64,000 nucleotides of DNA from Motacilla alba alba (Eukaryota; Chordata; Aves; Passeriformes; Motacillidae), in the NCBI RefSeq assembly GCF_015832195.1, contig NC_052018.1, positions 33,384,115-33,448,114 on the forward strand, in the 5' to 3' direction. Of the stretch, positions 13,385 to 25,748 are shown piece after piece. Position 1 is the first letter of the stretch. Each line of letters opens with the position of its first letter. The position numbers were made by a program, and so were the translations under genes. The notes beneath the pieces are model-generated. The model had not been told where the DNA came from, made no database searches, and was given only the letters and a program-made list of their open reading frames with translations.

Positions 13385-13735
13385 TTGCAAACCCTTCAGA
13401 GATGCAGTGATGTCACCCATTCCTTGAATACTCTGAGGTCTGCTGTCTTATGCTCTACTATCTCTTTCCTTGCTCCTCTCTGGATCTCAAAGTCCATTGT
13501 TTCACAGTCACTGTAGCCAACATTGAAACTGATTGTCACATTTCCAATCAGCTTGTCCTTACTAGTGAATAGTAGATCCAACCATGCATCAGCCTTAGTT
13601 GCCTATCATATACCTGAGCCAAGAAGTCCTTTTCCACAAATCCTCTTGACTGTATCCCACCTCATTTTCCTTCCAGCAGTTGCCAAGAAGGTCAAAGTCT
13701 GCCTTGAGGTCCAGGGTTTGTAAATCAGAGCTTTC
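13385..13735 (-). mobile_element. CR1 LINE fragment, ORF2 endonuclease region
   Basis: On the minus strand this decays from the apurinic/apyrimidinic-endonuclease domain of a CR1-clade ORF2. Reading from 13735 downwards, short stretches in shifting frames match the CR1 pattern (FDLLGNCWKEN, then RFVEKDFLAQ). A cleaner stretch at 13581-13396 reads MDLLFTSKDKLIGNV, then FNVGYSDCETMDFEIQRGAR. This corresponds to the family's LDLIxTNKxGLIGxV and SDHE signature near the end of the domain. The catalytic His of SDH is Cys here, and frameshifts and stops separate the parts, so it is inactive. The remainder of ORF2 (reverse transcriptase) is not adjacent. Confidence 0.85.
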
Positions 13736-13839
13736 TGTCCAATTTAGTTACTACTATGGTGTAAATGCAATGCTGAATGATGAGAATCTAGTGCATATTA
13801 TTTCAGCTATGAAAATGTAAATAACAAATATTAGGGTCA

Positions 13840-14035
13840 TATGATCATAGCATAATTCAGGTGCAAAGGGACTTCAGGAAGACCGCTTCTATCTCAAATC
13901 TAAGGCATCTACGAGATCAGACCAGGTTGTTTGGGCCTTAATCCATACATATTCTAAAAATCTCCAAGGTTGGAGACCGCACAGTCTCTCTGTTCCCCTT
14001 GGCTGACTGTCCTGACCTTCTTATGTTTAACAGTG
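13840..14035 (-). mobile_element. CR1 LINE 3'-end fragment, diverged
   Basis: The plus strand reads as a decayed reverse complement of a CR1 3' end. Recognisable pieces are gatcatagcataattcagg at the tail, then gatcagaccaggttg, then tctccaaggttggagac, then ttggctgactgtcctga. It is more diverged than the copy at 1491-1988 and belongs to a different CR1 subfamily. It lies about 100 bp from the endonuclease fragment on the same strand, but in the order 3' end then endonuclease. The two are therefore separate insertions or a rearranged element, not one intact copy. Confidence 0.85.
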
Positions 14036-15322
14036 AATAAACAAAGACAAAAGAGTTAATGGAATTAATAGGTTCATCATCATTTTGTGGATGACAATTT
14101 ATGTGTCCACTAGCAAATGTTCATAAATCTACTCTTTATAACATAGATATCATGGAAACAACACAAACTATTCCATGAGATATCTGTTGAAAGAGAAATA
14201 CAACTGTCTTCAATAAATCAGTCTTCATTTTGAGTCATCATAAGAATCTTAGTCAGCAGCTTCTTCTCTTCAGAGGTTCCCTCAATCTGATCTGTAGTGA
14301 GTATTACCATTGCAATGCTGCACAGTATAATAAGTATTAAAATACTTATGGGTTCAGCCTTATTTTGCATTTATGGTTTGAGGTTACACTGCCACAGACT
14401 GATGGAGGCATGGCATACTATGTAAAATAGAGCATTACCACATCTGCAGTGGTATCAAAGGCATATGTCTTACAGTATCACCACAAAAATTTCGTAAACT
14501 AACAGGATGATATTGTGTTGCCATCGCATTAGTACCAGTTGTACTCTGACGTAATTTCATACCCTCCTTTTCCCACCAGTATTTTGAGTCTGATATTCAT
14601 ACACCAATTTGGGTCATGCTTTGGTAATGAAGTAAATGTAGGAAGACCATAACATAGATGATTCATGCAAAACCATTTTTTTTTTAATTTCTGGACAACT
14701 TTTGGCAAAACTTCCAAACCCAAACACTATTATAACATAAATATGGATGATACTTTTCTATTTCTAGAGGCAAATGTACTTGAAAAGGGGCTTTATTTTA
14801 GCATTTTAAAGACTGCAAGAACACAGTCGTGTCTTACCATCTGGGGTGATAGTCACTTGAAAAGCAAAGCAGTGTCCATTTGCAGATGTGGCTATTTGCG
14901 TTAATTCCTTTCCCACACACAGAGATGTTTTTGTTCCTAACAATTCTATTTCAGCTACAAGTAAGGTACGCCTTTCAAATAACAAATGAGATCCAAAGGG
15001 AGACCTCACACTGAAACGACTGAAAGTGCTCAGTGAGAGAAGGGAAAACCCTCTCTGTAATGAGCCTCTCCCTTGAGATGGGAGAGATTTTGCAAACTTG
15101 AGGGACAAACTGAACTGCTTCTTCCTCTGACTGAGGAATTCAGCTTCTTTCGTGGTGAAAGCAGCTGAATAGGTGCCCTCCCAGGACTGGTGCAAATGCA
15201 TGGCTTAACACTGTGCCACTAAAACCCAATCAGACATGAAGTTCTGACATGTTCATAAAGATGTGCTGTAGCAGAGGAACTTTCAAAGGGACTTAATTCT
15301 CTTTGTTTCCTGTGCGTTTCAG
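14036..15322. other. Unique noncoding DNA upstream of exon candidate
   Basis: No repeat is recognised. A 131-codon minus-strand frame (14806-15201) is open but has no splice support or familiar content and lies antisense and upstream of the exon candidate at 15323. Confidence 0.45.
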
Positions 15323-15494
15323 TCTGGTACTACCTCTGGTCCTGAGCTCAGCCTTTGGGAGGATGTCACATGTTAAACCCAAGTGGTGCCGTGACAGATG
15401 CTTTTACTTGGACAATGTGAACCTGACTGAAGCTATGCCATTTCCTTGGTGCTCCAAGGAGATCAGTGACTACAACCTGCACCAACATTACCAG
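15323..15494 (+). CDS. Candidate internal coding exon of an unrecognised, probably secreted or membrane protein
   Basis: The exon is 172 bp long. It is preceded by a pyrimidine-rich tract ending tttcag and followed by gtaaga, both close to consensus. Only one of the three frames is open throughout. It begins with the last base of a split codon and ends on a codon boundary. The 57 residues start with a hydrophobic stretch (LVLPLVLSSAFG), like the second half of a signal peptide. A polar segment follows with three Cys (at about residues 23, 27 and 44), a CFYLDNVNLTEAM section holding an N-glycosylation sequon (NLT), and the ending NLHQHYQ. An internal ATG at 15361 could instead be the start if the upstream exon is untranslated. 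I cannot name the gene. Alternative: a chance open segment, but splice sites, frame and composition agree. Confidence 0.5.
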
Positions 15495-18400
15495 GTAAGA
15501 GACCTTCAATCAAGAACTTCAAGCTGTCTTGGTGTGCCCCCATAACTGCTTTTTTCCAAGGGATATAAATCAGATATGCAATGGCCAAAGCAGCCAGGAC
15601 ATTTAGGTTCCTTCTATCAAAAACTAATCAACACACTGACTATCAACTATCAAACGAAATCTTTTCCATAAAGAATTTTGTGAATGTTGGCTCATATATG
15701 ATACATTCTTATTTAGAATATCACAAATAGGTTGTGATTGTGAACCTGTAACTGAGCACAGATCCAGGCCCTGCTCACCAAGCCACCATCTGCTCTTTAT
15801 TTAAGTTACTTCAAAAACAACTCTTTCTTCTCTGGTGCCTGCAGTACATGATATGACTAACGTAAGTAATTTAAATCAGTTAATAAATTTGGAAATACCA
15901 TCAGGACATGCCTATGTAAAAAATTCATGAGTACACAGTCCATTGCCATAAATGGATTTATTCAGTTTCCCTCTGTTCCTCCCCTTGTTTATTGGGGGCA
16001 CCTGGCACATCCCATACAGCAGAGGTCCATCTTGTCACCTGTGCAGAAGCACTGAGCTGCTGAACCACTAATGACCCTCTGCACTTCCAGAGGTGATTGC
16101 ATTTTGCATTCATCAGCTTTCAGTAGGAGCATCGTCTCCTGCAAGGACCCCAAAAGCAAGAGGCAGCCTCCACCAGAGAGCTGCTTGGCTTTTAGGGAGC
16201 CTGAGTCATTGCCTGACATCCCTCATTTTTCTTTGACCATTTTTAGAGTGAGTCTGTATTGACCGATTCCTAATTTAGGATCCTTTGGTTAGATGAAATA
16301 AACCTGGGGCTTTTACAGGACTTGAGTATGAAACTCTGAGGATTTGAGCCTAATCTCTTAGCACAAGGATCAAAGTCAAATCTTGCCTATTTGGTTTTTA
16401 ATGCCTGACAAAATTTGAATGCTACTTAAAAATAGTAATCTCTGACAATGGCTTGTTTATAGAAATTATTACTTGCTTCTAAGAGCTAGAGATAAGAGCA
16501 TAACTGGATTATAATATCTTTATATTACAATCTTGTCTTTTGGTGGATTTTTAAAAGCCAACAAAACTGGAAAGTCTGATGTTATATTTTAATTTGAACT
16601 GCATGTATTAATGGAATTAGGTACAAATCAAAGTTCAACATATTGAATGTATTACCATTTTTGCATTCTTTTTTACTTACCTAAGAGCCTTTTTGGCGAG
16701 CCATGTAGGACTGAAATGTTGAATTAGAAACTACACAAAGACCTGGAGTATGGCACATGATTGCCCATTATCAGATAAGAAAACCAAATTCACAGAAAAA
16801 AAAAATTTTTTTGCAGGGACGTTTGCCTTCACAGAAGCGCCTGTTTTGACCTGCTGGTTTGGCAGATAACCATTCATTTAAAATAATAGATAGATGAAAT
16901 GGGTTCTCTTTAATCTTTCCCTAACGCCTAAACCAGCTGTTGCTATGGGAAATGTATTTCCCATGCAACTCTCCTGAATATTACATGATGATCCTAATCC
17001 TCGCCATATGCACACACTGAGAAAAGAGAAAGGTGACGGTTTTGTGGTGTGGCCTTCCCTTCTGGCCTCTGCTGTATTTGATCTGCACCACCTGTAAACA
17101 TACTTCTCATTTCCACAGCATTTCACTCTATAGAACATGATGTGTCTTTTAATGAGTCACTGTCTTGCTGTCTCATGCATATTTCAAATTACATTTTAAA
17201 TTACTGGATGAAAAGAAAAGCAAGTTAAATACCAGCACCCACTTGGTTAAGCTGTCACACTATTGTACTATTTCTACTGAAATGCCAGCCAAATTTGCCA
17301 GGTGCGCTTTCCACATCTCTCACATAACATCAAAATAAAATCTCTGCATTAAAATAATGCATATAAATATACTGGTGGTTATTAGGGGAAGGAAAAAAAC
17401 ACAAAAAAACCGCACATAGTGCAAGTTCATCCAAAAGAAACTATATTAAAGATCCGGTGTGAGACAGAATTTTGGATGAGCTCTAAGCAACTTTTCATCA
17501 GCATGGTTCTCTGAAGAGAAACACTTTCCAGTATTGGTCCTCTTTATAAATGAGCTAACCTCAGACGTTACCAAGCACCAAAACAACTGGGCTGTTTCAG
17601 ACTTGCAGTATATTAATAAAGGATGATGTTTATGAAAGATATTGCAGATATTTTTCCAGGCCTATGGAAAGCCCAACAAAAAAGAAAAAAAAGAAAAAAA
17701 GAAAGAGAAATCCCAAAGAAGTCTCTAAGGTTTTTTCCTGCAGGGCCAACGACATACAAGCCTAATGCAGGAAGACTAGTCTGTGTTGAAAGACTACTGC
17801 AGGCAATCCATGCTCTTGATGCTAGGGAAAGGGCAGATGTTCTCAGAATGAGCCCACTGGCTGCCTGAACTGGAAGCCCTGAGTTTGTTTATTTATTTGT
17901 TGTGGATGGTTTTTGAACAGTAGCTCAGCAGAAGGTTGCTAAATGCAAGTATAATTAGAAAGGTCTGAAAATCCTCCACTGAGTAAGCAGATCCAGAGGA
18001 ACAGATGGTGCACCCCTTTGATGGTCTCCTGTCAGAGAGGGTGATACAAATCCTCACCACGCATTACCCAAGGTCTCATCATGTGGCTTTGAGGAAGATT
18101 TCAGATGATTCATTATGTTTACTGAATGGGATTGTTTGTGTATGTAGACATCAAAATGTAGTCACACCCCCAGTAATTACTGCAATAGGGCCTTTGTGGC
18201 AGAAATAAGATATGAATACACAGAGAAAACAAACAGCCCAACACAGGTACGTGTGCGTGCACACCTACCCCTCAGCACTGCCTGCAACTTCCTATCTTCC
18301 TCTAATTTCTTGTGTGTGCTGTAGTCACCTGCCCACATACCCAAATGTTTGGGGACAGACAAATCCCAGGAGCAGGTATGGCTGCAGGTTGAATTCAACC

Positions 18401-21400
18401 ATTTCTGATGACTTCTGAGTGCCTCGGAGCTCGTTTGTTGCTCTCACGTTCTCACGTGGGTCTGTGTGCTTTGCTTTGTGGTCTGCAGAAACATTGCAGA
18501 TTTCTCCGGAGATGCCTTGGTGTGTAGTCACAATCTAAGAGGTTCTGGTATTGCTCTGACAAGCTTGAAGGGAGAGTTTCAGAGCATCTTTAAAGTGCTT
18601 TCAGGGGGCTTCTCTTGTTTGTCTTTCTCTATCAGCTCAGCTACACGGCATGCCAATGTTTTTGGTAGTTTTGGGTATTTCTTGAATGATTCTGCGCTCA
18701 ACCTGGCAAAAATGAGAGCTTCCTAGGGATACCTCTTGCAGTGCCATTGCTGTGAAATAAAATATCAGTGTTTTTCAAACACTTGTGCCAGTGGATACCC
18801 AGAACAAGAATTAAGAAGATGTGATAAAACAACATCAAGCTGTTGGATTTGGAACAACATGTGTTTCAAGAATCTGGGTAACAGAGAACAGACTTTTGTG
18901 TCCTTGCACATGGCAGCCATTTCGAGTATTGCTCTTCAATCTAATGATTAATTTTGCAGATGACCGAAGAATGGAAATTTTTAAAAGAAGAAGAAAGACT
19001 TTACCATCAATGATAATCACATGAATGAACAACAGGTATTTTGAAATTTACAATTTACATGATCTTTGCCCTGCACTTATTCAGGGCATTACCTGTGAAG
19101 TCATTAAAAGAAGAAAGGTTCTAGATGGAGGAATGGCTAAAAGAATGCTTAATATAAATTCTTCAGTGGTGTTCACTGGCCAGAAAACAATGCACTCAGT
19201 ATGCAAGAGATATAGGGAGAAGAGAAGCAGTGCAAGACAGCAGTCATCTGTAATCTTGTAAGACAGCAAACACATCACAGGTGGCAATTTGTCAATAAGC
19301 CCAAAGGCAAATAGTAGGTAAAGGAAAAGAACACCCTGAGGCTATTGTAATATGAGAAAACAGAGGGCTGGAGCATATGTAGCTTAAAGAAATGCAGTTT
19401 GTGTAAAACAGGAAGGTAGAAAACAAATGCCTAAACCAAGGCATGTGGTCTTTTAATTGTGTTCCTCCCTTTGATAGAAATAGAAGACTAAATCAAGACC
19501 TGATGTAACTGCAGCAAAATCAGTGGACCTACACTGAGGAAAAATTTCTGTCATAAATCATCAAAATCAGTGACAATTTTGTGTGTTCGTGCCAGAAATT
19601 AATCTGGCCCATTACAACAACAATTTTTGTTTGACACTCAATACTAAATTTCTTTTCTGTTTTCTATACAACAAAATAAACTTGAGCTCTAGTGTGTAAC
19701 AAGATGCTCGTGTCCTGGGAAACATTCCTCCGACCATTGCTACATCAGCTCCATGGATGGGAGGGTACAGCATCCCTGGTCTGCTATCCACTTTCCCTTC
19801 AGGTGTGCCTGGCTCCACACTACCCTCCTGTGTGCACTGGGGAGAAAGGCTTTTGCAGTGCATGGAGGCAGAGAGGTGAGAGACAAGAGAATAATCCATC
19901 CTGTGCTTGGCCTCATATCCTGCTCTTGCTGAGTACAAATGCAGGCACACCCAGCACTTGGAGCAGCTCTAGGGTGGTCAAAGAACATTTCTACTCCTCA
20001 ACATAATAGCACTGTTAGATTATGACTTGACTTCCAGGCGCAACATCCACTTCTCCCACTGTGCCACCCCAAATAATCTTATTAATAATTGAGTTTTCAG
20101 GCTTGCAAGCTCCACTGTAACTGCTGTTAGTCCAAGGGGAGTTGTCTGCCTCAAAGAAGGGAGTGAATGAGTTTTCCTCTACAATAGTAAAGGTACAAGG
20201 AGCTGTTGAGCACTCAGCCAGCAATGGCTGGGCATCTGATTTCCATTTACAGATCTGAAAACTGCCTTTAGCTGGCTGCCTGGCCCTTGGATTGCACAGT
20301 ACTGACACAGTGCTAGCACTGTCTACTTTATAAGTAACTTTTAGAAATTAGCATTATCTTGGCACTAGAATAAAATGATTTAACCTTTGTGTTTTATCAA
20401 AAACTGTAGAAGAGACAAACTTAAATTATATAGGTATCTGATTTTTTGCATGCATATATAAGATTCCAGGTTCAACTAATTAATTCTGTTTCTATTAAAA
20501 ACTCTGTGCTAGCTGGAAAGGCTGCATTTACATTCCAGCTAGAGTGAAGATTTTATTTTCTAGCATGAATCTCACCATTAATCAGAGCTGGATGTAATTT
20601 ACACCACCTTCAAAGAGCCTGTAAAAAAGATAAAGTAAAAATGTTAATCAAATTACAAAATCCACAGAGAAAAATTCGACTCAGAAATGAATTATTTCAG
20701 CATGTCTGTCTTCTGTTGCATTGCCAATGTAAATCAATGCAGTAGGCCACCACAGTGGAGTCCACAGGGGCTAAGTTTGAGGTTTTGCTTTATATGTGTT
20801 CTTTTTAAAAGCCTGGCTACCTACTTGCACAGTATTCTGGGGTAGCTGAAAAATTTGTTTTTAACACAGCATATGCAAAAAAGTCCAGATTTCTTTGCTG
20901 TGTGAAGTGAAATAATTCACAGAACTTCACTATTTTACGTTAATTTGCAGATCTTCAAGATTTCCTTATGGTCTTTGTTCATGCCCACTCTTCACTTGCC
21001 TGAGAGCCAGTCTTCATAGTGTCTAAGATGATGAAAGCATAACTTTATAGGTCAGGATCTGTAAGGACAGGTAAGTTTTACAGGATATTGACTATTTTAG
21101 GATTGGATAAACAGTTTTGTTTTTTTTAAACTCTGCATATGTTATAAATTATATGGGCACAAAAGGTAGAATAAAATAAAATTTAAAAAAACCCCAACTC
21201 ATGTGTTTCTTTTCTTTGGTTACATGAGTTTCAACCCACATTCTGTAACCTTCAACAGTGAGCAATCTGGCCAACTTCAGGTTCTCATTTTTATGGCAGA
21301 TTTCCTGTAGGAATCTGTGATATCTAAACATTGAAATGCAAACCAATTGAGAGACCCACCTTTAAAAAAAATCACTCTGTTTAATAAACAGCCAAAGGGT

Positions 21401-24400
21401 TTTTTTGTGCATCCAGGTTTTGCAGAAAACCTATGGGCCTAAAACAGCTGTCAGCCATCCTTGTGCTGGCAGACCTGGAGCTGGCTGTGGAGCAGCATCT
21501 GTGGTAGCATAGAGGACATGCTCTGACCTCCTAAAACCTTCTCCTCCCCCCGTCTATCCTTGCTGACCCATATTTTCAGTAGTCAAGTATGTTCAAGCTT
21601 TAGATGAATTGTTTGAGAAGCTGAACACATTCAGTATATCACAAAAGAGCACTCTGCTTATTTATAGTACTGCAACATTTGGAATATTACATTGTATGTA
21701 CTCTGATGTCATTACCCCACCAACTTTTGGAAACCAAAATTATGACAAGGAGGTGACTGTATTTGCACATGGGTACATTTTAGTTCCCTAGGAGTGAGGA
21801 GATTTGGATACACACAGGTTATCATCTCAGCATTTTGTCTTCGACTTTTTTCCTAGTTAGAAGGCATGCAGTGTTGCCATTACAGCGCATGCATTTAATA
21901 ACTGGAAGCATCAAACCATCCAAAATAAGCTGCAAAATCAAAACTGGATTATTTTTTAAAATTCCATCAGAAGAAAACCGTGCATGCTACAAAGATGAAA
22001 CAAAAATTCCCTGTTATGTGTATCATATATGGCAATGATATTAGACCAAAAAAGTTAAAATATTATGGTCTTGTGTTGAAAATCATTTTAATAGGGTGTT
22101 TAAAATTACTGAAGTAAGTTTTAAAAAGGCTATGTAAACCTTTAAATACAATTTTAAGTATTTTTGTGACAATAAAAATAGCATATATCAGATGCTGGAA
22201 AATGTCAGGGGCTAACATGGTTAATCACATGGTTTGTACCTGTTTTGATGTTAATTTTGCAAATTCCTTTTTGGGTAAAGATGGCCCTGGAGAGTGCAGG
22301 CTTTGCAGCTCACACTTCTTAGTAGAGAAACTAAAATATAAGCAATTATGTCTGAAAGCAAATGATTTGAAGAATCTCACGATCATTTACATACTTTGGA
22401 GGTCCTACTTTCTTTCCTGTATGATACAGCACCAGCAACCTTGATTTTCTGCATCTCCCATGAATGCCCAGGAGATGACTGCCATGGTCTGTATGGGGGA
22501 GCCAGAGCAGCAGCTGAGCACAAGGGCAGCTGCTGCTGCCACATGAAGCTCTGTGGAGCACTGTTCTCACAAATTGGTTTCAACCTTCCTGCAAGGTGGT
22601 GATCCCCAGAGAGGCAGAACAAGGTGTCTGCCGTTCGGAGCTGAAAATCCCATCTGGAGGAGGGCAGAAAAGGAACACCAGACTTTCCTATGCTGCAGTA
22701 TGAGGTTGTTTTGGTTTTTTTTGGTTTTTGTTTTCCTGCTTTTTCATGCACATTTATCTTATCTGAATTCAAACTTGATGTCATCTGCCTTCCCTTCCTC
22801 AGTGCATATGTGGGTTTTCACACGTGCTCATCATTTCAAGGACAAATTCTTAAATGGCAGGGAGTGGGTCCAAATGGTTCATCCATTTTGGCAAAGCTGA
22901 TTTATGATCAGGATCAAACCAACATTTTCCTTGTTGGTTCCCTCTCTTCCCAGGAACTTGTTTCTCCTCTCCTTGTTTCTGGGGAGGCAAATCCTTTCCT
23001 GTTTCTGTTGCATCTTGATTTCCTTATTGCAGTTGTGCTGGGTATGGTCTGAAGCCCAGGATCTTGATGGAGCTGCTCCGTCACTGGCGTTTGCTTTGTC
23101 CTGTCTGGTATTTTCCTTTGCTTTCCCCTGGGTTTCTAAACTTTTTTTTTGGTCTTTTCTTCTGATATTATCATTAGCATCCTTCCTGTGCCATGCTAGA
23201 ATTCTGAGAGAAAGTATTCTGTTCTGCAGAGAGATCCTGCCATCTCCTCATGCTTATACTGGCATGAGACCTAGGAAATTCTGTCATTTATTTGGTGGGT
23301 GCAGGTACTTTTGGGGCACAGCAGTTATCATGGCCACTCTCTTTAAATGTGTCCCAGTATGGTAAATGGCTGGACCTTTTTCATACCCAGCTTCTTCAAA
23401 ACCTACCCCTCATTGATCTGTTGAAATATTTTTACATGATTTTTGGAAACCTATGTTGTGATGATAAGTAAAATTTCTTAGTCAGAACACAGTAACTCTG
23501 TGACAGGCAATGAGTTCAGACTGGTTTGCAATTTGTGTGGAAGCCTATCTTAGGTAGAATTAGAATGTCATTGTGCAGGAGAATAGACACCAGCCACTTT
23601 TAATGCAACCATCTCCCAGTAAGCTGTAGTTCCCACAGAGCTTACTGTGTGCCCTTTGAACAGTTTCTTTCAAGAAAGATTAACACAGAAAGATCCTGGG
23701 ATATATTTATATCCCTCCTATGGGACAGGACTGTTTCCCCCCACGCATTCAGACCACCTACTGGAATTTCTGTTCACATTTTCATTTTACCCAATGAAAT
23801 GCCAAGGCCGAGTTTTTGGGCCTGAATGTGGGGGAATATGTGTGCTGCAGACAGCAGCCTTGCCTGAAACTGCTTGGCAGAGGTAATGCTCTCTGCACAG
23901 ATTGTTGAGATGCTCTTGAAAATGTTATTGTTTAGCTCAAAATGCAATTAAATGAACTCTATGAGTCCAGGTTAAAATACTTCTGTGATACTGCTGTGTT
24001 TTCTCCCCCTCATGGTGTGTATCAAGGTTGGAGGGAGAGAACTGTCAGCCAGTGCAGTTTGTGTAAATATAGCAGATGATGTTGAAAATGAAAGGATGGG
24101 AGAGCTACCACTAGAGTCAGTGAGAAAAGTCTATGACTTTATACTTCCTTTGAAACATGTTGAAGAATATTATCAAGCTATTCTATCTTTCTGCACCACC
24201 ATGTTATATTTGACACTGAAGTAGAAGAACAGTGTTTTACTTACCTTTGCGTGGTGATTTTGTGGCAAGCATACAAATCTGAATCTTGACACAGTACCCC
24301 TGATTAGCTGGGTGGCACTGTCTATTGACAAGTGTCCATATAATGTTTCTATCTACCTATAAAGGTTACTGTAAGACGAATTAGTACAGTAAAGGTGCTT

Positions 24401-25566
24401 AACTCTTGCAGCAACTGTGTCACTGTTGAAAGAGTGTTATTTACGATCCTATTCACATCTCTTATGGCTTGGTTAATTTTTCTCTGAGTTTGTAGAGGTC
24501 TCGTAATTTAAATTTCCCAGTCAAGTCCAGCAGATGAATAGAGCATAATAACCTGCAATTTGGGGGAAGCAACTCAGTCATGGATAACACTTTCTGTGCT
24601 GCAGTTCAGGGAGCAAAAATAAAGTTCCTCTACTAAAGAGAGTGGAGAAAGGAATATAGTTCCTCTAGACTTCAGGCATTGTAGCAGCCAAAATTGGACT
24701 ACTTCTGAAAGAATACTGTCTGGTGGGACACAAGTGAACATGTCTTTACTGAATCCAGTGCACAAATATTAAAAACATTTTCATTCATTCACAGAGAGAG
24801 AGATGCAGAAACATTTCTTTACTCGCTCCATACAGCACAGTTACAGTGAAAACAGTCAGTTCCTCTTTCTAGTGCATCTCATTCATCCTGTGGCTTGCTT
24901 ATAACCAGCTGAAAAACATGTAACTTCCTTTACAGTATTTGATCACAAAAATGCAAAACTCCCTTCTGATTCAGAAAGAGGAATTTCAGTTACTGTATAT
25001 AGGTTTCTTGATGTAGGAATAAACACCAGAATTCTGTGGTCATAGTGTTGGTTTCTTTCTATAATTTACTGTCTCCTTTTTGTAGCACAGTATTTTACTG
25101 ACAAAGGAATACAAGTGCTATGTTCTTGTCTTTTGACTTTTTCCTGATAATTGCAGAAACATGAACACATTTTGTAACTCTGAAGAGAAAAAAAACTAAG
25201 CCATGTGCCTGAAGCAAGTGCCGTGTTCTTTCAAAGAGGATAAAAATCTACAAAAACTGTTGCTTTGATAAAAGTGTTAGAAGAATTTAAAGAAAGGCAT
25301 TACATTTACTGGTATACTGAATACAGAGAATTAAGTGCACAGCTATAATGGACATTCCCTTCTACCCATATGTCTGTCTGGAAGGGCTTTGATAAAACAC
25401 AAAACCCGTCACCCTTTAATGACATTAGGTAGTATTTTCTTCTGCTTCTAATTTATTTTGTCATGTTCCATGGTATGAAAAAATTAAATACCACACTTGT
25501 CTTAAATGTCTCAAACAATTAAAATTATCTATGTTTATTCTTGCTATCTGTCTGCTCATCTGTCAG
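15495..25566. other. Long unique noncoding stretch
   Basis: About 10 kb without a recognised transposon. It contains short A-rich tracts (17680-17705) and several open frames of 60-153 codons (for example 22904-23365 + and 23985-24224 +). These lack convincing splice context or familiar protein content. If the 15.3-kb exon is real, part of this is intron. Confidence 0.45.
20015..20254 (-). other. Weak terminal-exon candidate, minus strand
   Basis: On the minus strand a gttttcag acceptor-like site precedes an 80-codon frame that ends in TAA at 20015-20017. The frame has several Cys and Trp (for example ICKWKSDAQ and IIWGGTVGEVDV) and fairly even codon composition. The pyrimidine tract is poor and the product is not recognised. 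It may be an ordinary chance frame. Confidence 0.15.
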
Positions 25567-25748
25567 ACACTATCAGGTCAATGCTCCTGACAAGTGGCAT
25601 GGAGTGGGGGTACTATGAACCAGCCAAATCTTACAGAAATAGAGTTGAAGTGTCCCTTGAAGCTGTTATGGATTTTCAAGAGGGAAAACCAGCTTCAGAA
25701 ACTAAGACAGTTTGTGAAGTTTTGCTGAGGCTGCAAGGACACAAGCAG
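25567..25748 (+). other. Exon-like segment, unrecognised product
   Basis: A pyrimidine-rich stretch ending ctgtcag precedes an open 182-bp segment followed by the donor-like gtcaga. The frame uses two bases to finish a codon, then 60 codons including GMEWGYYEPAKSYRNRVEVS and ending LLRLQGHKQ. Reading on past the donor reaches a stop at 25764-25766 (TGA), so it could also be a terminal exon. The product is not recognised and the donor is not optimal. Confidence 0.25.

Noticed and set aside
22553..23365. Overlapping plus frames rich in Phe/Leu/Ser, looking membrane-like
   Set aside because: The hydrophobicity comes from T-rich sequence. Frames overlap each other and have no supported start, splice sites or homology that I recognise.
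23985..24224. 79-codon plus frame with balanced composition (ADDVENERMGELPLES)
   Set aside because: The acceptor-like site before it is acceptable, but no donor or polyadenylation signal supports it and the protein is not recognised.
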